Origin: Thalassovita sp.
GTDB lineage: Bacteria > Pseudomonadota > Alphaproteobacteria > Rhodobacterales > Rhodobacteraceae
Length of the DNA stretch: 51,907 nucleotides
Reading direction: 5' to 3'
NCBI GenBank assembly: GCA_029212905.1
Contig: JARGPB010000012.1
Coordinates: forward strand, 51,053-102,959
The position numbers and the translations under genes are program-made. The notes under the pieces are model-generated. The model saw only the letters and a program-made list of their open reading frames with translations, was not told the origin of the DNA and did not search any database. Numbering within the stretch: position 1 is the first letter of the stretch; the number at the start of each line of letters is the position of its first letter. Of the stretch, positions 40,114 through 48,147 are shown piece by piece.

Positions 40114-40821
40114 TTGCCTTCGATTGCTCTCATATATGGGTATCTTCGCACGACTGTCAAGCGCAGTGTGAAAGTCGTGCGAACAGTCGATCGGAGCATT
40201 AAGTACTTGGTAACAAATATAATTTCTCAAGAACGCCTCACGAAGTACCTCATTGCTGCTGGTCACGATCCAGATCACGCTCTCGCCCTCTATGGCTGGA
40301 ACATTCAGCTCAGTGAGGCTTTCTTCCCTGTACTGAGCGCAGCCGAGGTCAGTCTAAGGAACATAATCGTCGCTCGCCTCATCGCGCTCTATGGTCCGCA
40401 ATGGTGGGATGACCCTGCCTTTCTCTTGCAGATCAAGAGCGGCGGCAAGCGCATAGTAAAAACAGCACGCGACAAGCTCGTCACAACGGGCGCGGTTACC
40501 TCAGGGCGAATGACCGCAGAGCTCAATTTTGGATTCTGGGTGAAAATGCTGCTGCCAAGGCACGAACCCGTCTTCTGGGCAAATCTGCATGGAGACTTCC
40601 CTCACCTGCCGGGGCCTGTTTCCTATGCACAACTATACAAGCGCTGTGACGATGTCCGTGAATTTCGCAACCGCGTCTTTCATCATGAACCAATTCATCA
40701 TCGAAATATCACCGCTGAGTATAGTCAGATCATGGAACTGATTAAATGGTTGAGCCCAGATAAGGCCATCTGGATCAAACAATATTCCCGGGTCATGACG
40801 GTCGTGCGGCAGAAGCCGTGA
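40114..40821 (+). CDS. Abi-like HEPN-domain protein
   Basis: A 235-residue protein resembling Abi_2/Abi-like abortive-infection proteins. It shows LTKYLIAAGHDPDHALALYG, WNIQLSEAFFPVLSAAEVSL and the HEPN-type RNase motif RNRVFHHEPI from residue ~185 (R-x4-H). Such proteins are thought to cut RNA after phage infection. The start is a TTG with GAAGG 7 bases upstream; no ATG is in a good place, and GTG at 40168 is an alternative. Lower GC than neighbours, consistent with recent arrival. Confidence 0.8.
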   Translation: MPSIALIYGYLRTTVKRSVKVVRTVDRSIKYLVTNIISQERLTKYLIAAGHDPDHALALYGWNIQLSEAFFPVLSAAEVSLRNIIVARLIALYGPQWWDDPAFLLQIKSGGKRIVKTARDKLVTTGAVTSGRMTAELNFGFWVKMLLPRHEPVFWANLHGDFPHLPGPVSYAQLYKRCDDVREFRNRVFHHEPIHHRNITAEYSQIMELIKWLSPDKAIWIKQYSRVMTVVRQKP

Positions 40822-40876
40822 GCATTGCCGACTGACAACACCTAGCCCCCGCTTGTCTGCGTGGAACGAGATCAGC

Positions 40877-41521
40877 TCACCCAAACCGCCGCCCTCCTTC
40901 CGTGAACGTATACTCGTTGACGATGATCCCCTCCTCGATGGCCTCATCCGAAGTGAGGTGGTCGTATTCGGCCTCAAGCCGGCGGTAGAGCCAGCGGGCC
41001 AGATCACGCAGCGCCTCGGTCACGACTTCTTCCGCGTCCTCAGTCGGCGGCTGCCAGGTCGCGCTGTCCCGCGTGACGTCGATTGACATGGTACATTCAT
41101 GGTAATAGCGGCCACGGTGGCTGGCCTCCGCGGCGAGCTGGTAGAAATTCCGCCGCTGGATGGCCTGCAGCCGGTCGGCGATGCCATGCAACGTCGTGTC
41201 CGTGGGTACGTAGTCCCGGATGCGCGCGGCCGCGCCCTTGGCGTGGGACCAGTAGCCCTCGAAGCAGGCCCCGTCGCCCTGGCTCCAGAAGCCGGAGAAC
41301 CAGATGCAAGGCTTGGCCCGCGTCCCGCCACCCATCAGGCGGATGGGTGTGGTTTTCAGGCGGATGCCGAGGATCTCGCAGACCCGCTCAAAATCCTCAT
41401 AGACCGCGTCCCACCAATCGTCATGGGGGCCAAGCTCGCGATACCAGCTGCGCGCCTTCTCCTTGGCGGCATCCGAGAGTTCGGGGAACTGGTAGACGGT
41501 GGTGCAGATCACCTCAGGCAT
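40877..41521 (-). CDS. Conserved plasmid hypothetical protein
   Basis: A 214-residue acidic protein with a conserved-looking pattern: YQFPELSDAAKEKARSWYRE at the start, RLMGGGTRAKPCIWFSGFWS, LQAIQRRNFYQLAAEASHRG and LTSDEAIEEGIIVNEYTFTE. Similar proteins are frequent on alphaproteobacterial plasmids and are sometimes labelled antitoxin, but I see nothing that proves this. It overlaps the next upstream gene by 8 bases and belongs to the leftward hypothetical-gene cluster. Confidence 0.78.
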   Translation of the reverse strand: MPEVICTTVYQFPELSDAAKEKARSWYRELGPHDDWWDAVYEDFERVCEILGIRLKTTPIRLMGGGTRAKPCIWFSGFWSQGDGACFEGYWSHAKGAAARIRDYVPTDTTLHGIADRLQAIQRRNFYQLAAEASHRGRYYHECTMSIDVTRDSATWQPPTEDAEEVVTEALRDLARWLYRRLEAEYDHLTSDEAIEEGIIVNEYTFTEGGRRFG

Positions 41522-41933
41522 CGATGCCCTCCCCGTTCAATGCTGCGGCCAGCCATTCTTGCGTGCTGGACCAGCCGATGGATTTGCGCGTGCTGAGATC
41601 GATGGCATGCGCGCCGCCACCAAAGGCGTCGAGTCGTGGCCGAGAGCAGGTCAGGGCATGCTGGAACCCCCAAAGCCCGGTGAGATCGAGGTCGTCCGCA
41701 AGGCGGAGCACGAAGCGGATGACGGCTTCGACATCGCCGTCGTCGTCATCATGGATCCAGAGGGTGCTGCCCTCGGGCGCGTCCTGATGCACGAGGGTGA
41801 AACCCGCCACCTCCGGATCGTCGGCGTCCTGATCCGCTGCGCGCAGTTTCTGGAACAGCGCGAGTGCACGAGCAGCCTTGTCGGGGGTGCCGACGTCGAG
41901 CAGGCATGAGAAATGGGTGAAGTAATCCGCCAT
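41514..41933 (-). CDS. Conserved plasmid hypothetical protein
   Basis: A 139-residue acidic soluble protein with FTHFSCLLDVGTPDKAARAL, an Asp-rich middle (LWIHDDDDGDVEAVIRFVLR) and a Trp-rich end (GWSSTQEWLAAAL). The shape suggests a small alpha/beta fold. No named family recognised. Translation is coupled to the 214-residue gene by an 8-base overlap. A terminator hairpin lies just upstream at 41957-41974, so this pair has its own transcript. Confidence 0.75.
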   Translation of the reverse strand: MADYFTHFSCLLDVGTPDKAARALALFQKLRAADQDADDPEVAGFTLVHQDAPEGSTLWIHDDDDGDVEAVIRFVLRLADDLDLTGLWGFQHALTCSRPRLDAFGGGAHAIDLSTRKSIGWSSTQEWLAAALNGEGIDA

Positions 41934-41956
41934 GGGGACCTCCTGAATGAGGAAAA

Positions 41957-41974
41957 CCCGGCCGGGCGGCCGGG
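41957..41974 (-). terminator. Terminator after the 42-43 kb gene cluster
   Basis: On the minus strand CCCGGCC-GCCC-GGCCGGG is followed by TTTTCC. The 7-base GC stem is perfect. It sits 35 bases below the stop of the 65-residue gene. Confidence 0.6.
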
Positions 41975-42008
41975 CGTTGTGTTGGAATGAAGGGGTGGTT
42001 GGGGGCGA

Positions 42009-42206
42009 TCAGCCGGTAGGACTGTCGCCTGCCGCCTGTCGCGCGGCATGCGCGCAGAGCATCTGCCTATAGAAGCGCTTGCGCGCCGTCCGGAAGGTGC
42101 GAAGGGCGCGCGTGTCGGGATGCAGCGCCCTGACCGCCGCCCGCAGGACGGCGTAGGGCGAAGCCGTTTCGGACAGGCCGAGGCGCTGATAGGCTGGATC
42201 GCTCAT
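42009..42206 (-). CDS. Small basic hypothetical protein
   Basis: A 65-residue basic protein with AYQRLGLSETASPYAVLRAA and a helical Arg-rich second half (FRTARKRFYRQML). No domain recognised. Its ATG lies 1 base after the stop of the DUF6915-like gene, so it is in the same operon. Confidence 0.65.
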   Translation of the reverse strand: MSDPAYQRLGLSETASPYAVLRAAVRALHPDTRALRTFRTARKRFYRQMLCAHAARQAAGDSPTG

Positions 42207-42207
42207 C

Positions 42208-42585
42208 TCAGGTGACCTCGACCACGGGCGAGGCGAGATGCGGATCAACCAGGGCCTCGATCCGCTCGGCCCGGCCCATCCAGGGTTCGGGCCGGATCGC
42301 CTTTACCCAGTCGGCGAAGCTCGGGATGAAGCCGAGGTCTTCCTTCACATGCTGTTCCCCGACCCAGCGGGTCGGGATGATGCGCCCGGTCGAGAGCGTG
42401 AGAGTCTGCCCGAAAATCGTCTCGGCCATGAAGATCCCCTCCGCATGGTGGCGCAGCGCCCGGTGCCGAAAGTCGGCTGTGATCTCCTTGCTCTGGTCGA
42501 ACCAGGAATGCACGGCGATGAAGTCGTCGACCGTGCCGCCCCATTTCTTCACCGAGGAGAGGGCGTGGTGATAGGGATGTGCCAT
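42208..42585 (-). CDS. DUF6915-like conserved protein
   Basis: A 125-residue protein beginning MAHPYHHALSSVKKWGG, followed by VHSWFDQSKEITADFRHRAL, HHAEGIFMAETIFG and PTRWVGEQHVKEDLG. The His-rich, strongly patterned sequence is a common phage and plasmid family; I assign DUF6915 from memory. Function unknown, though the conserved His residues could bind metal. ATG 42585 fits; the longer frame upstream is the shadow of the next gene. Confidence 0.75.
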   Translation of the reverse strand: MAHPYHHALSSVKKWGGTVDDFIAVHSWFDQSKEITADFRHRALRHHAEGIFMAETIFGQTLTLSTGRIIPTRWVGEQHVKEDLGFIPSFADWVKAIRPEPWMGRAERIEALVDPHLASPVVEVT

Positions 42586-42595
42586 ACCCGCCCCC

Positions 42596-43087
42596 TCAGA
42601 AATCATGGGTGGTGAGTTCGGACGAGGTGAACCGTTCGTTGAACTCGAGATGGATGCAGCGGGCAGCGGCGTCGAAGCAGAACTCGCCCCAGGCGCCGTC
42701 ATTGTTCTCCCAACCGCCATGGGTGTCGGAGAGGAAGTCGTAGGCGAGTTGTTCGACAACATCCTCGAGCGACAGGCTGCGCATCTCGACCTCGGGGTCG
42801 TCCCAGGTCAGCGCGGCGTATTCGATTTCGGTGGCGGGGAAATCGACGGCGGTATCACCGGACCATGCGCCGATGCTTTCGATCTGGCCGCTGTCGCCGG
42901 CACCATCGAACGTCACGGTGACATGGGTGATGCCGGCTGCCATGAGGCCGTCGAAGAGGCGGTCCTTGTTGCCAGGGCGCAGTGCTTCGATGCGAGCCGT
43001 GCGTTCGGCATGCGCCGCGATGATCTGCGCCATGTCGACGGTCGGGGGCACCATAGGCGGCGTGAGGGAGGGTTCGGTCAGGGTCAT
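42596..43087 (-). CDS. DUF6878-like conserved protein
   Basis: A 163-residue acidic protein with a helical start (IIAAHAERTARIEALRPGNK), ITHVTVTFDGAGDSGQIESI and a C-terminal part with SDTHGGWENNDGAWGEFCFD and HLEFNERFTSSELTTHDF. This matches a plasmid family I recall as DUF6878; role unknown. It is the first gene of the three-gene unit ending at the 41957 terminator. Confidence 0.75.
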   Translation of the reverse strand: MTLTEPSLTPPMVPPTVDMAQIIAAHAERTARIEALRPGNKDRLFDGLMAAGITHVTVTFDGAGDSGQIESIGAWSGDTAVDFPATEIEYAALTWDDPEVEMRSLSLEDVVEQLAYDFLSDTHGGWENNDGAWGEFCFDAAARCIHLEFNERFTSSELTTHDF

Positions 43088-43188
43088 CGGGTGTCTCCGG
43101 TCAAGGGAAGGGATCGGAGCTGTCCCGGGCGTTCTCTCTCACCCGGAACAACTCCAATTCCTCCCTGCCCTCCTCTGTCTCTCGGGCC

Positions 43189-43707
43189 TCACGCCGCGAC
43201 CTGCAGCGCCCGGGCGGCGAAACCGCGCCAGAGCGGATCGACCAGCCGCGCATCCAGAAGATCGGCGCGGTGGCGCAGCCGCTGCGCCAGATCGGGCTCA
43301 CCCCAGGTGGCCGCTCGGCCCGCCTGTGCGCGCAGCTGGCTCGCCTCGGTCACCACGCCCCGCGCCTCGGCCGCGCTCGTCACCGGGTGGCACCAGGCGA
43401 CCGCGTAATCACTGGCGGCCCCGGCCAGCACAAGGCGGGCGTCGCGGTCGAGGATTGCCAGAAGCTGGGGTGCGGCACCCGGGTCGATCCCCTCGGCATG
43501 ATCGATCGCGCCCTGCATGGCCTCGGCCAGCGAAGCGAAACGGGCGAGGACCAGCGGGGCGGCCCGGCCCGACATGAGGTCAGCCGGTGCGCGGCGCGAC
43601 AGTGTCAGGGCGAAGGGATGATCGGGATCGGTGTCGCCCAAGGGAAAATGTGGCGGGATGCCCCGCGCGAAGGCGGTCGGGTGGATGGGCAAGTACAGGT
43701 CGAACAT
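43189..43707 (-). CDS. Conserved plasmid hypothetical protein
   Basis: A 172-residue Ala/Arg-rich soluble protein with MFDLYLPIHPTAFARGIPPH at the start and LAGAASDYAVAWCHPVTSAA in the middle. I do not recognise a family. ATG 43707 has GGAG 8 bases upstream. The leader carries a 27-base element shared with the DUF932 gene leader (43721-43747). Confidence 0.72.
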   Translation of the reverse strand: MFDLYLPIHPTAFARGIPPHFPLGDTDPDHPFALTLSRRAPADLMSGRAAPLVLARFASLAEAMQGAIDHAEGIDPGAAPQLLAILDRDARLVLAGAASDYAVAWCHPVTSAAEARGVVTEASQLRAQAGRAATWGEPDLAQRLRHRADLLDARLVDPLWRGFAARALQVAA

Positions 43708-43720
43708 GGGAGTATCTCCG

Positions 43721-43747
43721 ACGGCGCGGGAAGCCTCTCTCCCCGCC
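43721..43747 (-). promoter_or_regulatory. Leader element, copy 1
   Basis: On the minus strand GGGGAGAGAGGCTTCCCGCG precedes GGAG and the ATG of the 172-residue gene. The same block, with a few changes, precedes the DUF932 gene at 45595-45622. It may be a structured 5' leader RNA. Confidence 0.5.
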
Positions 43748-43765
43748 TCATCCGTCAAAAACCAA

Positions 43766-43797
43766 ACCGCCGCCCTCTTCCTCGAAGGGGCGGCGGT
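43766..43797 (-). terminator. Rho-independent terminator of the RadC-like gene
   Basis: On the minus strand a perfect 10-base stem (ACCGCCGCCC with GGGCGGCGGT) is followed by TTGGTTTTTG. It lies 19 bases below the RadC-like stop. Confidence 0.8.
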
Positions 43798-43815
43798 GAT
43801 GGGTCCGATGGGCCC

Positions 43816-44256
43816 TCAGAGTTTGCCGAGGGCCCGCAAGCTCAGCTCCGTCCCGGCGCCGACGATGATGTGGTCGTGCAACGTCAGGCCCAGGTACTTG
43901 CAGCCATTCTGGATCTCCTTCGTCATGCTGAGATCGGACTCGGACGGCGTTGGATCGCCCGATGGGTGGTTGTGGATCAGGATCAGGGCGCTGGCGTTCA
44001 GCATCAGCGCCCGCTTGATCACCTCGCGCGGATAGACCGGGACGTGATCGACCGTTCCGGTCGACAGGAGCTCATCGGCAAGGATGCGGTTCTTGCGGTC
44101 GAGATAGAGCACGTGAAATCGCTCGATCGGGCCGCGGACGGTAAGCGCGCAATAGTCCAAAAGCCCCTGCCAGCTGTCGATGACGGGGTTTTGGCTAAGA
44201 TAACGGCCGAGGATGTCTCGGGCCTCGAGGATGACGGTTTTTTCCTGGGGGGTCAT
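43816..44256 (-). CDS. Short RadC-like JAB-domain protein
   Basis: A 146-residue JAB/JAMM protein: FHVLYLDRKNRILADELLST, YPREVIKRALMLNASALILI, then HNHPSGDPTPSESD at residues 95-108 with the full HxH-x7-SxxD metal site. Unlike chromosomal RadC, it lacks the N-terminal helix-hairpin-helix half. Such short forms are common on plasmids next to antirestriction and DUF932 genes. The exact activity is unknown; despite the name, a repair role is not established. Confidence 0.9.
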   Translation of the reverse strand: MTPQEKTVILEARDILGRYLSQNPVIDSWQGLLDYCALTVRGPIERFHVLYLDRKNRILADELLSTGTVDHVPVYPREVIKRALMLNASALILIHNHPSGDPTPSESDLSMTKEIQNGCKYLGLTLHDHIIVGAGTELSLRALGKL

Positions 44257-44336
44257 GGAGGTCTCGCGAGTTGCCCACCTCGAAGCCCCTGCCCTCTCGA
44301 GGCGGGGCCAGTGGCGTGCATGTGGAAGAGGAAAAC

Positions 44337-44363
44337 GCGACCGCCGCGGATGCAGGCGGTCGC
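44337..44363 (-). terminator. Terminator after the DUF932 gene
   Basis: On the minus strand GCGACCGCC and GGCGGTCGC form a perfect 9-base stem followed by GTTTTCCTC. It lies 17 bases below the DUF932 stop and shares the GTTTTCCTC tail with the terminator at 41957. Confidence 0.7.
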
Positions 44364-44379
44364 TGTGCCGGGCTTCGCG

Positions 44380-45579
44380 TCAGCCGACCCGGTCGAGGAG
44401 CTTCTTGGCGCGCCCTTCCATGTCGAGGCGCGCATCCTGCTGGGTCTTGTCGCGCGCAAGCCGCGTGATGCCCTGCACGAAGTCGAAGATGCTCTCGGGC
44501 GGGCGGCCTTCCTCCATCAGCACCTTCTCGATGATCTTGCCCGACTCCGCTTTCGAGAAGCCCCGCTTGCGCAGGAAATCCGCGCGGTCTTCGTCGCTGC
44601 GCGCCACGACCTGCTGCCGTGCTGCCTTGATGCCATTCACGAAGCCCTGCGGCGAGGAGTTGGCAAACCGCGTCAGCGCCGGGGCCGCCTCATGGGCAAA
44701 GCGCGAAGCGGCGTATTTCGAGTGGCGGATCTTGATCTCCTGGAAGTCCTCGACGCCCCAGAGGTTGCGGTTCTGGCACACCGCCCGCAGGTAGAAGCTC
44801 GCCATGCCGAGGGTCTTCGCGCCCACCTCGGAATTCCAGCAATAGAAGCCCCGGAAATAGAGATCGGGGGAGCCGTCGGGCAACTTGCCCGCCTCGATCG
44901 GATTGCGGTCGTCGACCAGAAACAGGAAGACATCGCGGTCCGAAGCGTAGAGCGTGGTCGTATCGCGGCTGATTTCGACATCGGGGTTGTAGACCCCGGT
45001 CGACCAGTCGAGCACACCCGGCACCTTCCAGCGCGTATCGCCCGTGCCATTGCCCGCGATGCGCTGCACCGCCTCGACAAGCTCGAAGTCATGGATGCGG
45101 CCGTAGTCGGGACCGGTCACGGCGCGCAGTTCGGTCTGGCCGTCTTCCGTCTCGAGAGTCTTCACCTGCTCGGCGCGGTGGTTGGTCAGGCCGTATTGCA
45201 GGTTGATCCCCGCCAGCGGCGCGGGCAACTGCCGCAGGTAGGAGGCCGGAGCGCCGACAATGCTGGCAAGCTGGCCAAACGCCCAATGGGTAGGCACGAC
45301 CGGCTCATGCGCCTTCGGCAGGACCAGGTGCAATCGCTCGGCGCTGTCGCGCGCGGCCTCGACGCGGATGTCCGCTGTCTGCACCACGCGGCTGCGGCTG
45401 CGCTCGGAGCGACCCTTCACGCTCGCCCAGAGATCGTCGAGCGACAGATACCGCTCGTCATCGGGCCGGTTGAACCATTCGGACGACACCCGCCCGTTCC
45501 GCTCACCCCGGCTCACATCCACTTTCCAGCCACCCGCCCGCGCCGGTGCGACCGGATCCAGAACTTCCACAACACCCAT
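44380..45579 (-). CDS. DUF932 (phage/plasmid-like LGT-TIGR03299-type) protein
   Basis: A 399-residue protein of the DUF932 family: VPTHWAFGQLASIVGAPASY, LRAVTGPDYGRIHDFELVEA, FLFLVDDRNPIEAGKLPDGS, YCWNSEVGAKTLGMASFYLR and NRNLWGVEDFQEIKIRHSK. Members sit in plasmid and phage blocks and have no settled function. The ATG at 45579 has GGAGG ~7 bases upstream, and the open frame above it is Arg/Leu-rich leader. A copy of a repeated leader element lies 16 bases upstream. Confidence 0.9.
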   Translation of the reverse strand: MGVVEVLDPVAPARAGGWKVDVSRGERNGRVSSEWFNRPDDERYLSLDDLWASVKGRSERSRSRVVQTADIRVEAARDSAERLHLVLPKAHEPVVPTHWAFGQLASIVGAPASYLRQLPAPLAGINLQYGLTNHRAEQVKTLETEDGQTELRAVTGPDYGRIHDFELVEAVQRIAGNGTGDTRWKVPGVLDWSTGVYNPDVEISRDTTTLYASDRDVFLFLVDDRNPIEAGKLPDGSPDLYFRGFYCWNSEVGAKTLGMASFYLRAVCQNRNLWGVEDFQEIKIRHSKYAASRFAHEAAPALTRFANSSPQGFVNGIKAARQQVVARSDEDRADFLRKRGFSKAESGKIIEKVLMEEGRPPESIFDFVQGITRLARDKTQQDARLDMEGRAKKLLDRVG

Positions 45580-45594
45580 CGGTATTCCTCCGTG

Positions 45595-45622
45595 ACAGGC
45601 GCCGGAAGCCACTCTCCCAGCC
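45595..45622 (-). promoter_or_regulatory. Leader element, copy 2
   Basis: On the minus strand GGGAGAGTGGCTTCCGGCGC is close to the copy at 43721. It sits at the same place relative to the ribosome site of the DUF932 gene. Confidence 0.5.
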
Positions 45623-45815
45623 TTTAACCTGTCGCGAAAGCAACCAGCCTTTCTCTCACTCTTCAAAAGAGGCACGAGCGGCGGCAATGCGGGACGAAGC
45701 GGGCGCTCGCTGCGATTGCGCAATCGCCGAATTTCCTACCCAGATTCGGTTGTACCAGCGCAGTATGTGTCCATCTCTAGATGTGCGTGGGAATCTCAGA
45801 CTTAGGGGGTGAAAG

Positions 45816-46889
45816 GTGAGCAAGTTGCAGGATGAAGAGGGCAAGACCGCCGAACTGCCACAAGGCACTACGATTCCGAGCGATCTTCAGTTTTCCGCCA
45901 GAATGTTTCCAGACGAGGACTACGCCAAGGAGGCGATGTACAAGTTGCATTCCGTTCTCAGCGTCATCAGCCAATCCATCGACCTAACCAACCTGGATGG
46001 CGTGACGGTCGCCTTCGACTACGACGAAGCACTGGCTGATCTTGATCGTGGATATGAGACAACCTACACACTCACCGCCACCAAAGGTGTCGCCATCGGT
46101 GTTGCAATGGCGCCCACGGTAATTCGCGACGGTGTGATCAAAACGCATCTAGTACTTAACGCGAACTACGCGCTCAGCATCCTAGAAGGACCTGGGGAGG
46201 AAACCGAATACTTTTGGCAATCACTTCACCTAATTGCACACGAATGCGCGCATGTGGAGGTGACAGCAGCATTTGACAAGTCGTTCCCCGGGTTTCTTCT
46301 TCAGAAAACACACAGCAATATCCTAGATAACATGCGCTGGCAGGTTATTCTGGCAACGTGGGATGAGTATGCTGTATGCCGCATCGCAGGCTCCATTGGA
46401 GATGATCCCGTAGAGGGTTACCTCGAAACCTTGGTCAAGGTGTTGGGCGATACCAGGGGCCAATGCTATGAGCTGATTAAGGCATATCGGACCCACGGGG
46501 ATGTTGGGCAGATTGTAGGGGAAGTATATGGGAAGCTCGGCGATCTGCTGAAGTATTCATCTTACTTTGTGGGTGCTGCAGCGGCGCAGGAAACCCCGGA
46601 AACGCATCCGCCTGCTCTCACCGATGAGGCTGAGTTTGGGTGGTTTTCTCCGTTCTACGAACGCTTGATTGAAATGCAGGAGGCGCTTTGGAACGAGTTT
46701 GGGAGATGGAAGAATTTGGATGCCTTCGAGGCAATCGGCGATATCTTAGAGGACATGGCTGAGAGCATTGGTGTCGAAGCGTCGCGCGAGTCCGACGACC
46801 TGATTAAATTCAATATTCCATACCGATCGGAAAGCATGCCCGACATTGCCATGACGAACCCGTTAATGCGTGCACTGCTCGGCAGATAG
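45816..46889 (+). CDS. HExxH-motif protein, putative metallopeptidase of unknown family
   Basis: A 357-residue soluble protein. A zinc-peptidase motif is visible at residues 142-146 in LHLIAHECAHVEVT, with further acidic residues downstream (LATWDEYAVCRIAGS). I do not recognise the family. The start is a GTG with GGGGG 7 bases upstream. It runs against the surrounding minus-strand block and has visibly lower GC, so it looks inserted. A defence or stress role is possible but unproven. Confidence 0.75.
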   Translation: MSKLQDEEGKTAELPQGTTIPSDLQFSARMFPDEDYAKEAMYKLHSVLSVISQSIDLTNLDGVTVAFDYDEALADLDRGYETTYTLTATKGVAIGVAMAPTVIRDGVIKTHLVLNANYALSILEGPGEETEYFWQSLHLIAHECAHVEVTAAFDKSFPGFLLQKTHSNILDNMRWQVILATWDEYAVCRIAGSIGDDPVEGYLETLVKVLGDTRGQCYELIKAYRTHGDVGQIVGEVYGKLGDLLKYSSYFVGAAAAQETPETHPPALTDEAEFGWFSPFYERLIEMQEALWNEFGRWKNLDAFEAIGDILEDMAESIGVEASRESDDLIKFNIPYRSESMPDIAMTNPLMRALLGR

Positions 46890-46946
46890 CTGCATTGCAT
46901 CATCGGCCAAAGTGGGCTCGAAGCTACATTGTAGCAGTGCAGCGAA

Positions 46947-46968
46947 CCCGGCGGGTTTTCCCACCGGG
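46947..46968. terminator. Bidirectional terminator candidate between HExxH gene and ssb
   Basis: CCCGGCGGG-TTTT-CCCACCGGG forms a strong stem with one mismatch, between two convergent genes. A 13-base palindrome GCTACATTGTAGC lies just before it. Confidence 0.55.
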
Positions 46969-46990
46969 CCCGAGGGGGAGACCCCGTTCC

Positions 46991-47395
46991 TCAGAACGGG
47001 ATCTCGTCGTCGCGGTCGACCAGCTCGGGGTTTTCGTTCTCGGCCGACTTCGGGCGGCTCAGGAAGTCGACCTTCTCGGCGATGATCTCGCAGCCGTAGC
47101 GGTCGTTCCCCATGCTGTCGATCCACTTGGTGTAGTGGATGCGGCCGTGGACGAGGACCTTCATGCCCTTTTCGCAATGCTCCGCGACCGTCTTGCCGAG
47201 ACCGTTGAAGCAGGTGATGCGGTGCCATTCCGTGTCCATGACCCGGTAGCCGTTCTCGTCGCGCAGGACGCGACCTTCCGAGAGGCGGGGGCGGGAGGTG
47301 GCGAGGCTGAAGTTGGTGATGTTGGTGCCGCCTTGGGTGGTGCGGACTTCGGGGGTCTGACCGATGTTGCCGGCGAGGATGACGATGTTCTGCAT
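46991..47395 (-). CDS. ssb: Single-stranded DNA-binding protein
   Basis: A 134-residue OB-fold protein with the SSB pattern: NIVILAGNIGQTPEVRTTQG, TNFSLATSR, YRVMDTEWHRITCFNGLGKT, VLVHGRIHYTKWIDSMGNDR. The C-terminus ends DRDDEIPF, the acidic tip that recruits partner proteins. Shorter than chromosomal SSB because the linker is small. It would coat the entering single strand during conjugation. ATG 47395 has GGAG 7 bases upstream. Confidence 0.95.
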   Translation of the reverse strand: MQNIVILAGNIGQTPEVRTTQGGTNITNFSLATSRPRLSEGRVLRDENGYRVMDTEWHRITCFNGLGKTVAEHCEKGMKVLVHGRIHYTKWIDSMGNDRYGCEIIAEKVDFLSRPKSAENENPELVDRDDEIPF

Positions 47396-47599
47396 GATAA
47401 GCTCCTGTGTGTCCTGTCTTCGGGACCGTCCCTTCGACAAGACCCTGAAAAAGCCCGTCGGATGACGCGTGCACGGTGGACAGCATGGACACCGGACACC
47501 CCCAGACGACCGGGGTGGAGCGGGCAGGACGCCAAAGGCGGCCAACACGGCCCGGACTGACGCGGGGTTGCGCGCAGGAGACCGAACGGGATTAGGGGA

Positions 47600-47984
47600 T
47601 TGTCAGTCGAAGGGATGGCCCAGGAGACGGAGAGATGCGGGGAGCCCATGCCAGACCATGTCCCCTTGCCAATCGGACTGTTTGACCCAAAGCCCTGCAC
47701 CCCACCAGCGGCGCAACTGTCGATCACCGGCTCTCGCCCCCCTGCCCTTACCTGTTGGGAAATGCAGGGCCTTGCTGCGACGGGCTATCGATACCGGAAT
47801 ATTCCGGACACGGACCGCACCCAACAGCTGATTGCGATCTCGGGGCGCTGTCGCTCAACGCGTACAGAAAATGCAAAAGGAAGTCGCCGGGGCACTCTCC
47901 ACGGTCTTGGATTGGTGCATGGTGAAAGGTTGCACCAAGGCGGAAGCCATCGCCACGGTATGGGCCACTTCCTGGCCGAACTGA
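47600..47984 (+). pseudogene. Frameshifted hypothetical gene
   Basis: One frame starting near 47600 (alternative ATG 47615) gives a plausible protein with MPDHVPLPIGLFDPKP and LTCWEMQGLAATGYRYRNIP up to LIAIS at ~47842. It then turns poor, while another frame continues with AVAQRVQKMQKEVAGALSTV and LDWCMVKGCTKAEAIATVWA to a stop at 47984. One extra base in the GGGGCGC stretch near 47841-47847 explains the break. It is either a dead gene or a sequencing error. No function recognised. Confidence 0.45.
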
Positions 47985-48147
47985 TCGGGGAGAGCGGATA
48001 CCGCTTCGCGCCAGCATTGTTGGATTTCCGGCTCCCTGAGCTCTTGGCGCCGACCTGGTCAGGTCACGGCCGAAAACTACGGGAGTTCGTCGATGTGGCG
48101 GCGATAGATTGACGGCCGACGACATGACCGCGCGGCAAACTCCGGGT

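Noticed and set aside
43270..45627. Very long plus-strand open frame of 785 codons
   Set aside because: It runs antisense to three well-supported genes (the 172-residue protein, RadC-like and DUF932), has no motif or ribosome site, and is rich in Arg, Gly and His as expected for a GC-rich shadow frame.
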